DNA of 64,000 bases from Osedax frankpressi (GCA_964035775.1 OZ038316.1:32546576-32610575), one strand, 5' to 3'. Counted from the stretch's first letter, positions 10,327-19,268 are shown. Made by a program: numbers and translations. The notes: generated by a model not told the origin, from the sequence alone.

Positions 10327-10894
10327 AAATGTAGTAAATGTAGTAAATGTAGTAAATGTAGTAAATGTAGTAAATGTAGTAAATGTAGTAAATGTAGTAA
10401 ATGTAGTAAATGTAGTAAATGTAGTAAATGTAGTAAATGTAGTAAATGTAGTAAATGTAGTAAATGTAGTAAATGTAGTAAATGTAGTAAATGTAGTAAA
10501 TGTAGTAAATGTAGTAAATGTAGTAAATGTAGTAAATGTAGTAAATGTAGTAAATGTAGTAAATGTAGTAAATGTAGTAAATGTAGTAAATGTAGTAAAT
10601 GTAGTTAATGTAGTAAATGTAGTAAATGTAGTAAATGTAGTAAATGTAGTAAATGTAGTAAATGTAGTAAATGTAGTAAATGTAGTAAATGTAGTTAATG
10701 TAGTTAATGTAGTAAATGTAGTAAATGTAGTAAATGTAGTAAATGTAGTAAATGTAGTAAATGTAGTAAATGTAGTAAATGTAGTAAATGTAGTAAATGT
10801 AGTAAATGTAGTAAATGTAGTAAATGTAGTAAATGTAGTAAATGTAGTAAATGTAGTAAATGTAGTAAATGTAGTAAATGTAGTAAATGTAGTT
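10327..10894. repeat. 9-bp TAGTAAATG array
   Basis: About 63 near-perfect copies, with TTAATG variants at three places. Because the unit is a multiple of three it gives long open frames (CSK and VVN repeats) that are not genes. It lies in the REV3L intron, about 35 bases upstream of the acceptor at 10291-10292. Confidence 0.98.
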
Positions 10895-11230
10895 ATTAAT
10901 AAAAATTAAATATCTAAAATAATAATTAATTCTAAATATTTTCCAAATAGTAATTAATATATTTTTAACGGCATGAAATAGAATAACTTTCAGCGATTGG
11001 CCAATTTGCTACTGTTAGATAGCATGCAATTATTACAATCTAGCATACATAACGGCGAGACCAGTTTTTTACGCTCTATAATTTATTTTGGGAATGCATC
11101 AGGAATTTTATAAACTATTACATAATTCTCCGTTAACTATACCAAAAATTGATGTTCCAGCAATTTTACTTTGAAACAATAACATTTGATAAGGTATTCG
11201 CACGCACACGATTATGGAATGCGTACTAAC

Positions 11231-11297
11231 GACTCCGCAAAGCAGTTTAGGCCCGTGTCATCGTCGGCGTCGTCGAGGTCAATTTCTTGTTTACTTC
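11231..11297 (-). CDS. REV3L: REV3L coding exon 14
   Basis: Acceptor TTTAACAG; encodes SKQEIDLDDADDDTGLNCFA then ES, an acidic stretch like the acidic segment ahead of the IPQLDG motif of human REV3L. The donor TC|GTTAGT gives phase 2, completed by C from exon 15. A plus-strand frame covering the same bases lacks comparable splice signals. Confidence 0.8.
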
Positions 11298-11428
11298 CTG
11301 TTAAACGACAAGTCAGCGCTTACAAAGCATCGAGAACGATAATTAGCCGACATTCAGATCATAGTTCAGAGTTCATAGTTCTAGGTTCATTGAATACAAA
11401 TAAAATAATAATTGATCAACTATCGAAC

Positions 11429-11474
11429 CCGTATTCAAATTATCGTAATATTCAGCGTGGTTTTCTTCAGAATT
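11429..11474 (-). CDS. REV3L: REV3L coding exon 13 (46 bp)
   Basis: A very short exon after acceptor CTTTCGCAG, encoding NSEENHAEYYDNLNT and leaving phase 1 at G|GTTCGA. It supplies exactly the phase shift needed between exon 12 (phase 0 out) and exon 14 (phase 1 in), which is the main argument for it. Acidic. Confidence 0.75.
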
Positions 11475-11561
11475 CTGCGAAAGTGTTAAATAAATGCATT
11501 AAAATCTAGATTTGGGATACTTTTGATAGGAAATCGTAATCTAGCATTGGACGAAACTCAC

Positions 11562-11632
11562 TTGCTCTGAAAATCTTTGGCTAGCCTCGATGCAATCTAT
11601 CAAATTTTGTTCGTCGACGTCTAATTGCGAAT
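11562..11632 (-). CDS. REV3L: REV3L coding exon 12 (first QLD motif)
   Basis: Textbook acceptor (ATTTTCAG) and donor (CAA|GTGAGT) bound a 71-base exon encoding SQLDVDEQNLIDCIEASQRF and SEQ. The SQLDVDE segment resembles the Q-L-D-G motifs repeated in later exons. Phase 1 in, phase 0 out. Confidence 0.8.
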
Positions 11633-11947
11633 CTGAAAATAAACAAATGTAGGAAGTCGACCATTGATAAACAAAAACAATACAGCACGGAATTCCAATG
11701 GAATTTGGAAAAGATAAATTGATATTAATTAGGTTTCATTATAATCTAAAATATAAATCACTATTTTATGTATAATAATGAAATGTTATTATTTGAAAGG
11801 TTTTAAAGATTTGATAGAATTTCGCATTTAATTCCACGCATATATTCTCATCTTTAGATTAAACGCCGATTAAACAATCTAGTGTTTAAGATAAGTAAGG
11901 AAATCCAGATAAGAAAATACAGTCGATCTTATCAGTTAACAACAAAC

Positions 11948-12054
11948 TTTTTCGTTGTGAATCTGTGGGCGAGTGAATGGATTTCTGGGAAAATATAGAC
12001 GAAAAGTTCAGTAGATCATCACCAGACAACCTTTGATTCTCAATTGAGGTGGAT
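11948..12054 (-). CDS. REV3L: REV3L coding exon 11
   Basis: Acceptor TTTCATTAG; encodes STSIENQRLSGDDLLNFSSI then FSQKSIHSPTDSQRK. NQRLSGDD may correspond to TQRLSESP of human REV3L. It enters in phase 2 and leaves in phase 1 through donor A|GTTTGT, matching both neighbours. Ser/Gln-rich and probably disordered. Confidence 0.78.
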
Positions 12055-12068
12055 CTAATGAAATATTA

Positions 12069-12747
12069 GAAGGAGCTTGTGAGGGAGGGGCTTGTGAGGG
12101 TGGGGTAATTGGGAGGGTTGAGAGGGGCTACATAGGAGCTTGTATGGGAGGAGTTTGTGAGGGAGGAGCTTGTGAGGGAGGGGCTTGTGAGGGAGGAGCT
12201 TGTGAGGGTGGGGCTTGGGAGGGAGGAGCTAGTGAGGGTGGGGCTTGTGAGGGTGGGGCTTGTGAGGGAGGAGCTTGTGAGGGAGGGGCTTGTGAGGGAG
12301 GAGCTTGCGAGGGAGGAGCTTGTGAGGGTGGGGCTTGGGAGGGTGGGGCTTGGGAGGGAGGAGCTTGTGAGGGAGGAGCTTGTGAGGGTGGGGCTTGGGA
12401 GGGAGGAGCTTGTGAGGGTGGGGCTTGTGAGGGAGGAGCTTGTGAGGGTGGGGTAATTGGGAGGGTTGAGAGGGGCTACATAGGAGTATGAGCGAGGAGC
12501 TTGAGAGGGAGGGGCAATTGGGAGGGGTGAGAGGGGCTACATAGGAGCTTGTATGGGAGGAGCTTGTGAGGGAGGGGAAATTGGGAGGGGTGAGAGGGGC
12601 TACATAGGAGCTTGTGAGGTAAGAGCAATTGGGAGGGGTGAGAGGGGCTACATAGAGCTTGTGAGGGAGGGGCAATTGGGAGAGGTGAGAGGGGCTAAAT
12701 AGGAGCTTGTATGGTAAGAGCAATTGGGAGGGATGAGTAGGGGCTAA
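12069..12747. repeat. 15-bp GCTTGTGAGGGAGGA array with composite units
   Basis: Tandem 15-mers (AGGA or TGGG ends) in the centre, flanked by longer composite units that add a block of the form AATTGGGAGGGGTGAGAGGG with GCTACATAGGA. It begins about 15 bases upstream of the acceptor of the exon at 11948-12054. Confidence 0.95.
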
Positions 12748-12818
12748 TAGGAGGAAGATAAGCCATGGAGTTGTTAGGGGTTTGTGAGGTATCTAACAGT
12801 GGCTAATATATTTAGTAT

Positions 12819-13095
12819 GCGGGAGGGCAGTGAGATAAAGGAGTGAGGAGGGCAGTGAGTGAATGGAGGGGGAGGGCAGTGAGTGAATGGAGTGAGGAGG
12901 GCAGTGAGTGAATGGAGTGGGGAGGGCAGTGAGTGAATGGAGTGGGGAGGGCAGTGAGTGAATGGAGTGGGGAGGGCAGTGAGTGAATGGAGTGAGGAGG
13001 GCAGAGAGTGAATGGAGTGGGGAGGGCAGTGAGGGAATGGAGTGAGGAGGGCAGTGAGTGAATGGAGTGGGGAGGGGAGTGGGGTAAAGGAGCGA
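12819..13095. repeat. 25-bp GCAGTGAGTGAATGGAGTGG array
   Basis: About 11 copies of a G-rich 25-mer (continuing GGAGG) in the same intron as the preceding 15-bp array but unrelated in unit. GTGAGG and GTGGGG subtypes intermix. Confidence 0.95.
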
Positions 13096-13189
13096 AGGAA
13101 TGCATCAAATTGACAACAGAGGTAATTATATTAAACATTATTGAGGACGGATACCAACTGTACAAATCGTGCAGATAATCTAAACTCAC

Positions 13190-13283
13190 TTTTTGTCGAT
13201 GTACGGTTTCAGCATTTCTAAAACTTCCTTGAATTTGGCAAGTTGTTCGCATTCCCCGCTGGAAGGCGGAATGTATCCGCGGT
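13190..13283 (-). CDS. REV3L: REV3L coding exon 10
   Basis: Acceptor TTTCTAG; encodes RGYIPPSSGECEQLAKFKEV then LEMLKPYIDK, aligning with human HRFVPATESEKKFQKRLQEILKQ as a short helical stretch. The donor AA|GTGAGT is consensus. Joining to exon 9 restores an aspartate codon, giving TPDRGYIPP. The next intron (1135 bp) is filled by two unrelated minisatellites. Confidence 0.88.
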
Positions 13284-13385
13284 CTAGAAATGTTGCAAGG
13301 AGTTCAAACTAAATATAGGGTCGGCAGCATATTGCCCGTTGGCGAGGTACACGTGGGGTTGGGCCTTAATCCAGGTGTCAATCAT
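13284..13385 (-). other. Small GC-rich ORF inside an intron
   Basis: Within the 182-base intron between exons 9 and 10 lies a 33-codon minus-strand frame (MIDTWIKAQPHVYLANGQYA, ADPIFSLNSLQHF) whose TAG is the acceptor itself. Base composition is coding-like. Phases of exons 9 and 10 already fit without it. Possibly a former or alternative exon; no function assigned. Confidence 0.25.
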
Positions 13386-13465
13386 TTCAAATAGATTATA
13401 TAAATTCTATTTACTAATTTCATTTTTGTAAATTATCAAAAGTTTCATTATTGGGAAAATCTCAC

Positions 13466-13570
13466 CGGGAGTGAAAGGGACGTCGATTCGCGAGATTGGT
13501 AAGTTGAGGTGTTGCCTTCGTTGCAACTCGTCTGTCCACAAGTCAGTCAAACCCGGATTACTGCCCGCCT
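13466..13570 (-). CDS. REV3L: REV3L coding exon 9
   Basis: A strong pyrimidine tract and acceptor (CCGCATATAG) precede AGSNPGLTDLWTDELQRRQH, matching human GGNPGLQAIWEDEKQRRRNR. The exon continues LNLPISRIDVPFTP and ends at donor G|GTGAGA, phase 1. This is a well-conserved landmark of the REV3 family. Confidence 0.92.
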
Positions 13571-13830
13571 CTATATGCGGGAAAAGACAGGTTTTAGGTA
13601 TACCAATAACTGTAAAAAGTTTTAATTTGTGGCAGTTCTCATAAATTAAATTTATAACGTGAATCAGTTGCAATATTAAGCACAAAAGCAGTTCAGATTA
13701 AATATTTACAGTAATATCATTGATTATTTAATCAGTTCTCGTTAAATGCAAAATATGCCAATAGAGATACACTTTAAAGAGATACAGGATTATTGAACCA
13801 CTAAAAAGTTCAAATTAAAGTTTAGCAAAC

Positions 13831-13925
13831 CTCTTTTAGTGTCTTTGTTGGTGATATCGCAAGACCGTATGTCGATTTCCAAAGAACTCCGGCTGTGCCT
13901 GGTAATACTTCGCAGCTGATTGTTT
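13831..13925 (-). CDS. REV3L: REV3L coding exon 8
   Basis: Acceptor CGTTTAG; encodes NNQLRSITRHSRSSLEIDIR then SCDITNKDTKR. The SLEIDIRSCDI segment aligns with human CELEVDAVAADI. The donor G|GTTTGC gives phase 1, and the next exon restores GAG (E) to read KREAGSNPGL, equivalent to human DIEAQIGGNPGL. Confidence 0.85.
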
Positions 13926-14564
13926 CTAAACGAGAAGATAAGAACGCGATTATGAATAAACTGAAAATAATTCATTCTTAACTAATAAAAGCATTACATA
14001 ATAATGTTCTTTAATTTTGTATTTCATTACATGTCACATTTTATAAAATACTAGAGCATAGAAATTTACAGAATATAAATTTATTGAGTGAAAGCAGACT
14101 ACACTGAAAATAATTTGTTTAATAATTTGGAATTATAAAGAAAATACATTTGGTAATTATATCTATATAATGTAAAATACTATATATATAATTATTCTAA
14201 CGTAATTAATTACATTTTATGCTAAAAAGAAGAGCACATAAAGTCATTCAATTTATTATTATGATATAATCTATCAAATAATAATTATATAATCCATTGT
14301 GTATATTTATATACATATTTTAATCAAATAAAAGACATATATATAAATGTTTACTTGTAAACACTATAAAATATAATTAGCATGGATGAATGGGAGATTT
14401 TGCTCACAGAGATAAGATTTATCAAATAAAACACGAAAAGAATTTATTGAAATTATTATTAACATACAAATAATTAATCTAAAGTTATTTATAAATAAAT
14501 AAATAGAAAATCACTAAAAATTGGTAATTCTAAATTGGTCACTTGGACATGGAGTAGCACAAAC

Positions 14565-14679
14565 CTATCAATAGTAGAAATATCTAGAATTTGGCTTTCA
14601 GTTTTAGATCTGTCGTCCATGACATCGATCCAGTCATTGAGCCGATATGAGAGAGTTTCATCAAACATTTGTGGCAATT
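14565..14679 (-). CDS. REV3L: REV3L coding exon 7
   Basis: Acceptor TTAACAG; encodes LPQMFDETLSYRLNDWIDVM, then DDRSKTESQILDISTID. It has little direct similarity to the human protein, where this position is also variable, but it is open throughout, comparatively rich in acidic residues, and enters in phase 1 and leaves in phase 2 (AG|GTTTGT) exactly as its neighbours require. An antisense frame of similar length exists but lacks splice support. Confidence 0.75.
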
Positions 14680-14943
14680 CTGTTAATCATCAGGAAGTTG
14701 AAAAAAATCTATATAAATTTTCATTTCAATAAATGGAATTTATTGAATATATACAAAATATGTATTAAAAAAATAAGGTCTTGGGACCCAGGACCCCACT
14801 ATTAATGGAGCTCAGAAGATATAGAGGACTTTATTATTACTTGATTTAATCGCAAACAAAGTATTATCAATATTATTAGGTAGTACCATTGATAATGAAA
14901 TATAATTACAATAAATTCGTGAATTTATTATATTTTCTGCTTA

Positions 14944-15031
14944 TATATAGATACAATATAGATACAATAAAGATACAATAAAGATACAATATAGATACAA
15001 TTAGATACAATATAGATATAGATATAATGAA
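14944..15031. repeat. Short ATAGATACAATA repeat
   Basis: About seven irregular copies of a GATACAATA-type 12-mer in the REV3L intron between exons 6 and 7, the only array in an otherwise plain AT-rich intron. Confidence 0.8.
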
Positions 15032-15421
15032 GATATGTATAATCATTTGAATATAACAAAGAAATGAATTGAACTCCATTTTGTCATTGCATGTATTTTA
15101 ATAAAATATTTTATATATTTTGGTAATTTTATGCAAATAAATTTTGGTAATAAAAGTTCAATGATAAATATTATGAATTATTACGAAGTAATACAATTAT
15201 TAGTAAGAAGTATTGGGAACCTTTGATATGTAAACCCCCAAGATATAAACTTAAAATAAACTTATGATAAATAATAATATTCAATGAATAAAGTACCAAT
15301 GGTAAGTGAATGACACGTCTACAGTTGAAATATATATAATACCAATTACAAATACCTATTGTCGGTGTCAAATAAGAGATAAGAAGATATGAACTCCAGG
15401 CTACGAAGGAAATAGAAAAAC

Positions 15422-15497
15422 CTTTTTTTGAAGGTCGCACCTTAAAGTCTCTAAAATGCATGAAATTCATTCCGTAGAGATTGTAATCGATGAACAT
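15422..15497 (-). CDS. REV3L: REV3L coding exon 6
   Basis: Acceptor CTCATTAG; encodes MFIDYNLYGMNFMHFRDFKV then RPSKK, matching human FIDYNLYGMNLINLAAVKFR. An earlier donor (AAG|GTGCGA) exists, but only the later G|GTTTTT donor gives the phase 1 needed by exon 7 and keeps the basic stretch seen in vertebrates. This block closes the conserved N-terminal fold. Confidence 0.9.
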
Positions 15498-15520
15498 CTA
15501 ATGAGGTAAGCGAAGAAGGG

Positions 15521-16238
15521 ATATAAAAACATATAATAACATTTAAAAACATATAAAAACATATAAAAACATGTAAAAACATATAAAAACATTTAAAAAC
15601 ATATAAAAATATTTAAAAACATATGAAAATATTTAAAAACATATAAAAACATATAAAAATATTTAAAAACATATAAAAATATATAAGAATATATATAAAA
15701 ACATATAAGAACATATAAGGACATATAAAAACATATAAGAATATATATAAAAACATATAAGAACATATAAGGACATATAAAAACATATAAGAACATATAA
15801 GAACATATAAAAACATATAAGAACATATAAGAACATATACAAACATATAAGAACATATAAGAACATATAAAAATATATAAGAACATATATAAACATATAT
15901 AAACATATAAAAACATATAAAAACATATAAGAACATATAAGAACATTTAAGGACATATAAGAACATATAAGGACATATAAGAACATATATGAACATATAA
16001 GGACATATAAGAACATTTAAGAACATATAAGAACATTTAAGGACATATAAGAACATATAAGGACATATAAGAACATATATGAACATATAAGGACATATAA
16101 GAACATATAAGGACATATAAGAACATATAAGAACATATAAGGACATATAAGAACATATAAGAACATATAAGGACATATAAGAACATATAAGAACATATAA
16201 AAACATATAAAAACATATAAGGACATATAAAAACATTT
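15521..16238. repeat. 10-bp ACATATAAGA array
   Basis: About 70 decamers, with AAAAC, GAAC and GGAC versions arranged in 20- and 30-bp higher-order steps toward the right end. It almost fills the 752-base intron between exons 5 and 6 and stops about 11 bases from the exon 5 donor. Minus-strand frames of YVLICSYMFL type are repeat artefacts. Confidence 0.97.
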
Positions 16239-16249
16239 GTGGTGAAAAC

Positions 16250-16331
16250 CTGAAGAATGTATGGAATATGAGCCTCATAGGGTTGAAACATTCTGTTCAT
16301 AATAACGCCGGACAAAAATAAATCTGCCAAT
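16250..16331 (-). CDS. REV3L: REV3L coding exon 5
   Basis: Acceptor CGCTCAG; encodes LADLFLSGVIMNRMFQPYEA and HIPYILQ, matching human ICELLQSGAIMNKFYQPHEA then HIPYLLQ. The donor CAG|GTTTTC is phase 0. The 10-bp ACATATAAGA minisatellite of the following intron begins only about 11 bases past this donor. Confidence 0.93.
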
Positions 16332-16667
16332 CTGAGCGAGAAATTTGATTGTAGTTGGAGGTGTTACACATTATAAATATAATTTTATGCATCACAATTA
16401 ATAAAAGTAAAATGATTAAATCATAAATGATTTAAATTTTGCATCGTATAACATAAATATAAACTTAGATTAGAAAATCATCAACTAATTACCATATCAC
16501 TATATAATGTTACCATATCTTAAGAAATATTATGACCTAATTATTAACTAGACTTCGGTGTTTTTGATTTTGTATATACTCAAAATGTAAATGAAATCAT
16601 TTCATTATTGGAAAATTCATAACATGGAAATTAATTTTGACTACAGAAATAGGAATGTATGTTATAA

Positions 16668-17040
16668 ACTATGTTATTATTATATAATACTCAGTTATCT
16701 TTATTATTATATAATACTTAGTTATCTTTATTATTATATAATACTCAGTTATCTTTATTATTATATAATATTTAGTTATCTTTATTATTATATAATACTT
16801 AGTTATCTTTATTATTATATAATACTCAGATATTTTTATTATTATATAATACTCAGATATTTTTATTATTATATAATACTTAGTTATCTTTATTATTATA
16901 TAATATTCAGTTATCTTTATTATTATATAATACTTAGTTATCTTTATTATTATATAATACTCAGTTATCTTTATTATTATATAATACTCAGATATCTTTA
17001 TTATTATATAATACTTAGTTATCTTTATTATTATATAATA
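16668..17040. repeat. 27-bp TTATCTTTATTATTATATAA array
   Basis: About 14 copies of a 27-mer ending TACTCAG or TACTTAG, in the intron between exons 4 and 5. Being a multiple of three, it gives a 153-codon plus-strand frame that I do not regard as a gene. Confidence 0.96.
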
Positions 17041-17395
17041 GAGATTATATAATAATTCTCTATAATATCGAATATAGGGAATTCAATATTCAAATTATTT
17101 GTATTCAGAAATATCAATTATACAAAATAGTAAAATAGGATTATTATTATGAAATTGAAATATATATTTATATTAATACATCATATCTATAGTTTATATC
17201 TACAATCTCCACAATTTGTTAATCGTATATCAAGATTACTTGTATATTTTATCCAAAATTTATATAAATCAAGTAGTAAATTTAAATGAAAATTAAAACC
17301 ATTTCGGAAAAAATTAATAGTTATCGTAAAAATTGTGTAAAGCATGAAAATGAAATACTGGATTCACAAATAGAATGACCAGATAGTATACAAAC

Positions 17396-17470
17396 TTTTT
17401 TATATCATTTGGCTGATAGAGAAATATTTTCAGAAAGGGCATCTTCTCATTATGATATCCATAAAAAGGC
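17396..17470 (-). CDS. REV3L: REV3L coding exon 4
   Basis: Acceptor CCTACAG then PFYGYHNEKMPFLKIFLYQP, NDIKK, matching human PFYGYHEKERHFMKIYLYNP followed by TMVKR. The donor AA|GTTTGT leaves two bases; exon 5 adds A to finish a lysine codon. The conserved PFYGYH box makes this one of the surest exons in the window. Confidence 0.9.
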
Positions 17471-17766
17471 CTGTAGGATTATTAATGGTAATTAAAATTA
17501 TATTAATTAATATATACTTAATATATGATATGGTCTAATTGTAATTTCTGTCAAAATGATTTTATTATAAGATATAATCATTATACTATTAATAAATAAT
17601 CAGGTTTTCATTGGAAAGAAAGTCAAAAGCAAAGAAACTAGAAAGTCGATATTAATAAAATTCACGATCATAAAATAAAATTGCCATTTCTAGAGAACTT
17701 TGTAATGTTAATCGCAAAAGTCATAAAGAACAAAGCAAATCCTTCAGAAATACCGTAGTTACAAAC

Positions 17767-17889
17767 AAGGCTTTGACGGAGATAATACGTTGAACCCGGG
17801 GTGACTTTGACCCTTCGCCACCGACTTTATAGTTCAAAGAGAACTCAATGGACGTCGACATCACCGACGTGAACTCGTCGATGTCGACA
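17767..17889 (-). CDS. REV3L: REV3L coding exon 3
   Basis: Acceptor CATTTTAG; encodes VDIDEFTSVMSTSIEFSLN, YKVGGEGSKSPRVQR and IISVKAL. The stretch SIEFSLNYKVG aligns to SIDRALNVALG, and RVQRIISVKAL to HVFKVSLVSGM of the human protein. The donor TT|GTTTGT leaves phase 2. Most residues are diverged, so this exon is recognised through spacing and phase between two well-conserved neighbours. Confidence 0.82.
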
Positions 17890-18231
17890 CTAAAATGAAC
17901 TGAACGTTAATGTTTGCTCTGGCTACGTTTACCTGTAGAACTACGAGACTTTACACCGGGGATGTAACTCAAAGCAGCGTTGGATGAAAATAAACATATT
18001 TATATATTTTTACAAAATAAAAATTAAATTTCGAAATCTATATTTATATGAATGATTTTTTATTGTTTTCTAATAATACTCTTATAGTCCAATGAAACAT
18101 TATATAAACCCCCACTATGCAACGGGGATAGCAATAATCGACGATATACGTAAGAATAATAATAATCCCAGGCTAAAAGAAATTCAATTGGAATCAATAA
18201 ATTCGCCTGAATAACACCGAGTGGAACTGAC

Positions 18232-18313
18232 GTGTTTGAGTCGGTTTCCGACGCGTCGAGTAACACGTACATGTAGGGGTAGACACCGTGCACGTGACAG
18301 CAGGCCTTCTCGC
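18232..18313 (-). CDS. REV3L: REV3L coding exon 2
   Basis: Acceptor TTTGCAG then GEKACCHVHGVYPYMYVLLD, matching vertebrate GQKTCLHLHGIFPYLYVPYD, one of the most diagnostic blocks of the polymerase zeta N-terminal domain. The donor AC|GTCAGT leaves two bases, completed by the next exon. The reading frame runs on past this donor for some distance, but only this donor gives the phase needed by exon 3. A segment of about five residues after LLDASE is longer than in the human protein. Confidence 0.88.
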
Positions 18314-18679
18314 CTGCAAATAATATGCTAAGCTGTACGGCTAATATGTTGCCGGAGTGGAGAGCGAAAACGAAGTCTTAGGGAAATATACCAAGATGAA
18401 AATGTATTGTTATTAAAATACAACAAATAATAACAATCTCAATTAATTATAATATATATATATATCATTTTATGATTAAATTTTTATATAAATAAACAAG
18501 TTTATAAATTTCTAATATCCTATCTATAATAACATCAATTAATCTCATTAAATATATAGGCAAACTTGTACGGCACAGAATTATATGTTCATTGACATTA
18601 AACAATGCAATTTAATTAAAAGAGGTATTCAATAAAGGAATACAATAAATGGTCATGGATTTCTATTTTATAATGAACA

Positions 18680-18757
18680 ACTATTTCAGTGGTGTAATAG
18701 TTAATGTGAAGACTGCAAAGCAGAAGGTCGAAGTTCAATTCCCTGATAAGACTAAAT
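18680..18757 (+). pseudogene. Degenerate tRNA-like sequence (tRNA-Cys-like) or SINE head
   Basis: Plus-strand TCAGTGGTGTAATAG resembles a D-arm/A-box, GACTGCAAA an anticodon loop with GCA, and GAAGTTCAATTCC a T-loop/B-box, in the order and spacing of a tRNA. Acceptor and T stems do not pair well, so it is not a working tRNA. It lies in REV3L intron 1, antisense to the gene. No poly(A)-type tail is obvious. Confidence 0.35.
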
Positions 18758-18778
18758 ATTAGTCTTAAAATCAAATAT

Positions 18779-18858
18779 CTATTATATATTACTTATAATT
18801 AGACTATTATATATTACTTATAATTAGACTATTATATATTACTTATAATTAGACTATT
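18779..18858. repeat. Three-copy 25-bp AT repeat
   Basis: Three consecutive copies of CTATTATATATTACTTATAA plus TTAGA, in REV3L intron 1 just downstream of the tRNA-like sequence. Confidence 0.9.
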
Positions 18859-19069
18859 ATCGATACCAAACATCCTACAAAGCAATTTTAGGCTAAAAGT
18901 TGAAATTAACTTCTCAAGAGTGGAGTGGGAATGAACTCCATCGAATGCAACGCAATTGAAGAAGTAATTACTATGCGAAATGTAAGGTTCTACGAACAAC
19001 AATATTGTTATTGGTATTTATAGTCTCAAGAACTCCTCGCAAGTGGTCGAGTCGCGATGGGAGACCAAC

Positions 19070-19193
19070 CCGTCTCCATGGCGCCAAACACGCGTATCAC
19101 CGGCACCTGGCGGCCAGCACTGGCGTCGGCGTCGAGGCCTCGCACCGGTGGTGCCATGTAGTGGTCAGCGGCTACAATACGCTGAGACGCCAT
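19070..19193 (-). CDS. REV3L: REV3L coding exon 1 (N-terminus)
   Basis: The exon encodes 41 residues plus one base, beginning MASQRIVAADHYMAPP and ending VPVIRVFGAMETG. It aligns to the vertebrate N-terminus (RIVTADYYMASP ... VPVVRVFGATPAGQ). The ATG at 19193 was chosen because it gives the expected distance to RIV and sits in a good context (A -3, G +4). The donor G|GTTGGT leaves phase 1, which exon 2 completes as a glycine codon. Base composition is distinctly GC-rich against AT-rich flanks. Confidence 0.88.
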
Positions 19194-19212
19194 CGTCTTG
19201 CTGTGGGAACAT
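19165..19212 (-). promoter_or_regulatory. Overlapping upstream ORF at the REV3L start
   Basis: An ATG at 19212, 19 bases upstream of the REV3L ATG and out of frame with it, opens a 15-codon frame (MFPQQDDGVSAYCSR then TGA) that overlaps the main start. The upstream ATG has A at -3; the main ATG at 19193 has A at -3 and G at +4, a stronger context. Human REV3L is known to have an out-of-frame upstream ATG in its leader, so restrained translation is plausible. Caveat: TTCCCACAG just before the main ATG could be a splice acceptor, in which case the upstream ATG would be intronic. Confidence 0.4.
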
Positions 19213-19268
19213 GGTAACGGTGCTTTAAATATGAATAGTTAAGGTTTGAGAATTTTACATGGCTATAA

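Larger units (their letters stand above)
454..19193 (-). other. REV3L: REV3L gene span (DNA polymerase zeta catalytic subunit), 3' end outside window
   Basis: REV3L is the B-family polymerase that, with REV7, extends from damaged or mismatched primer ends during translesion synthesis in the nucleus. The gene was identified from consecutive minus-strand exons that align with vertebrate REV3L as remembered: RIV-ADHYMAP, VIRVFGA, HVHGVYPYMYV, PFYGYH, SGVIMNRMFQPYEAHIPY, FIDYNLYGMN, EAGSNPGL, IPQLDGT and PPSRE. All joins from 19193 to 5520 keep phase with GT-AG boundaries (2038 coding bases, 679 codons plus one base). The link between 5520 and 989 is unresolved. The exonuclease and polymerase domains should lie to the left of base 1. 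Identity rests on memory of the family, not on a search. Confidence 0.9.

Noticed and set aside
16591-17052. 153-codon plus-strand frame
   Set aside because: Almost wholly the 27-bp array, in the intron of the opposite-strand gene.
19005-19228. Plus-strand frames of 61-70 codons
   Set aside because: Antisense shadows of REV3L coding exon 1.
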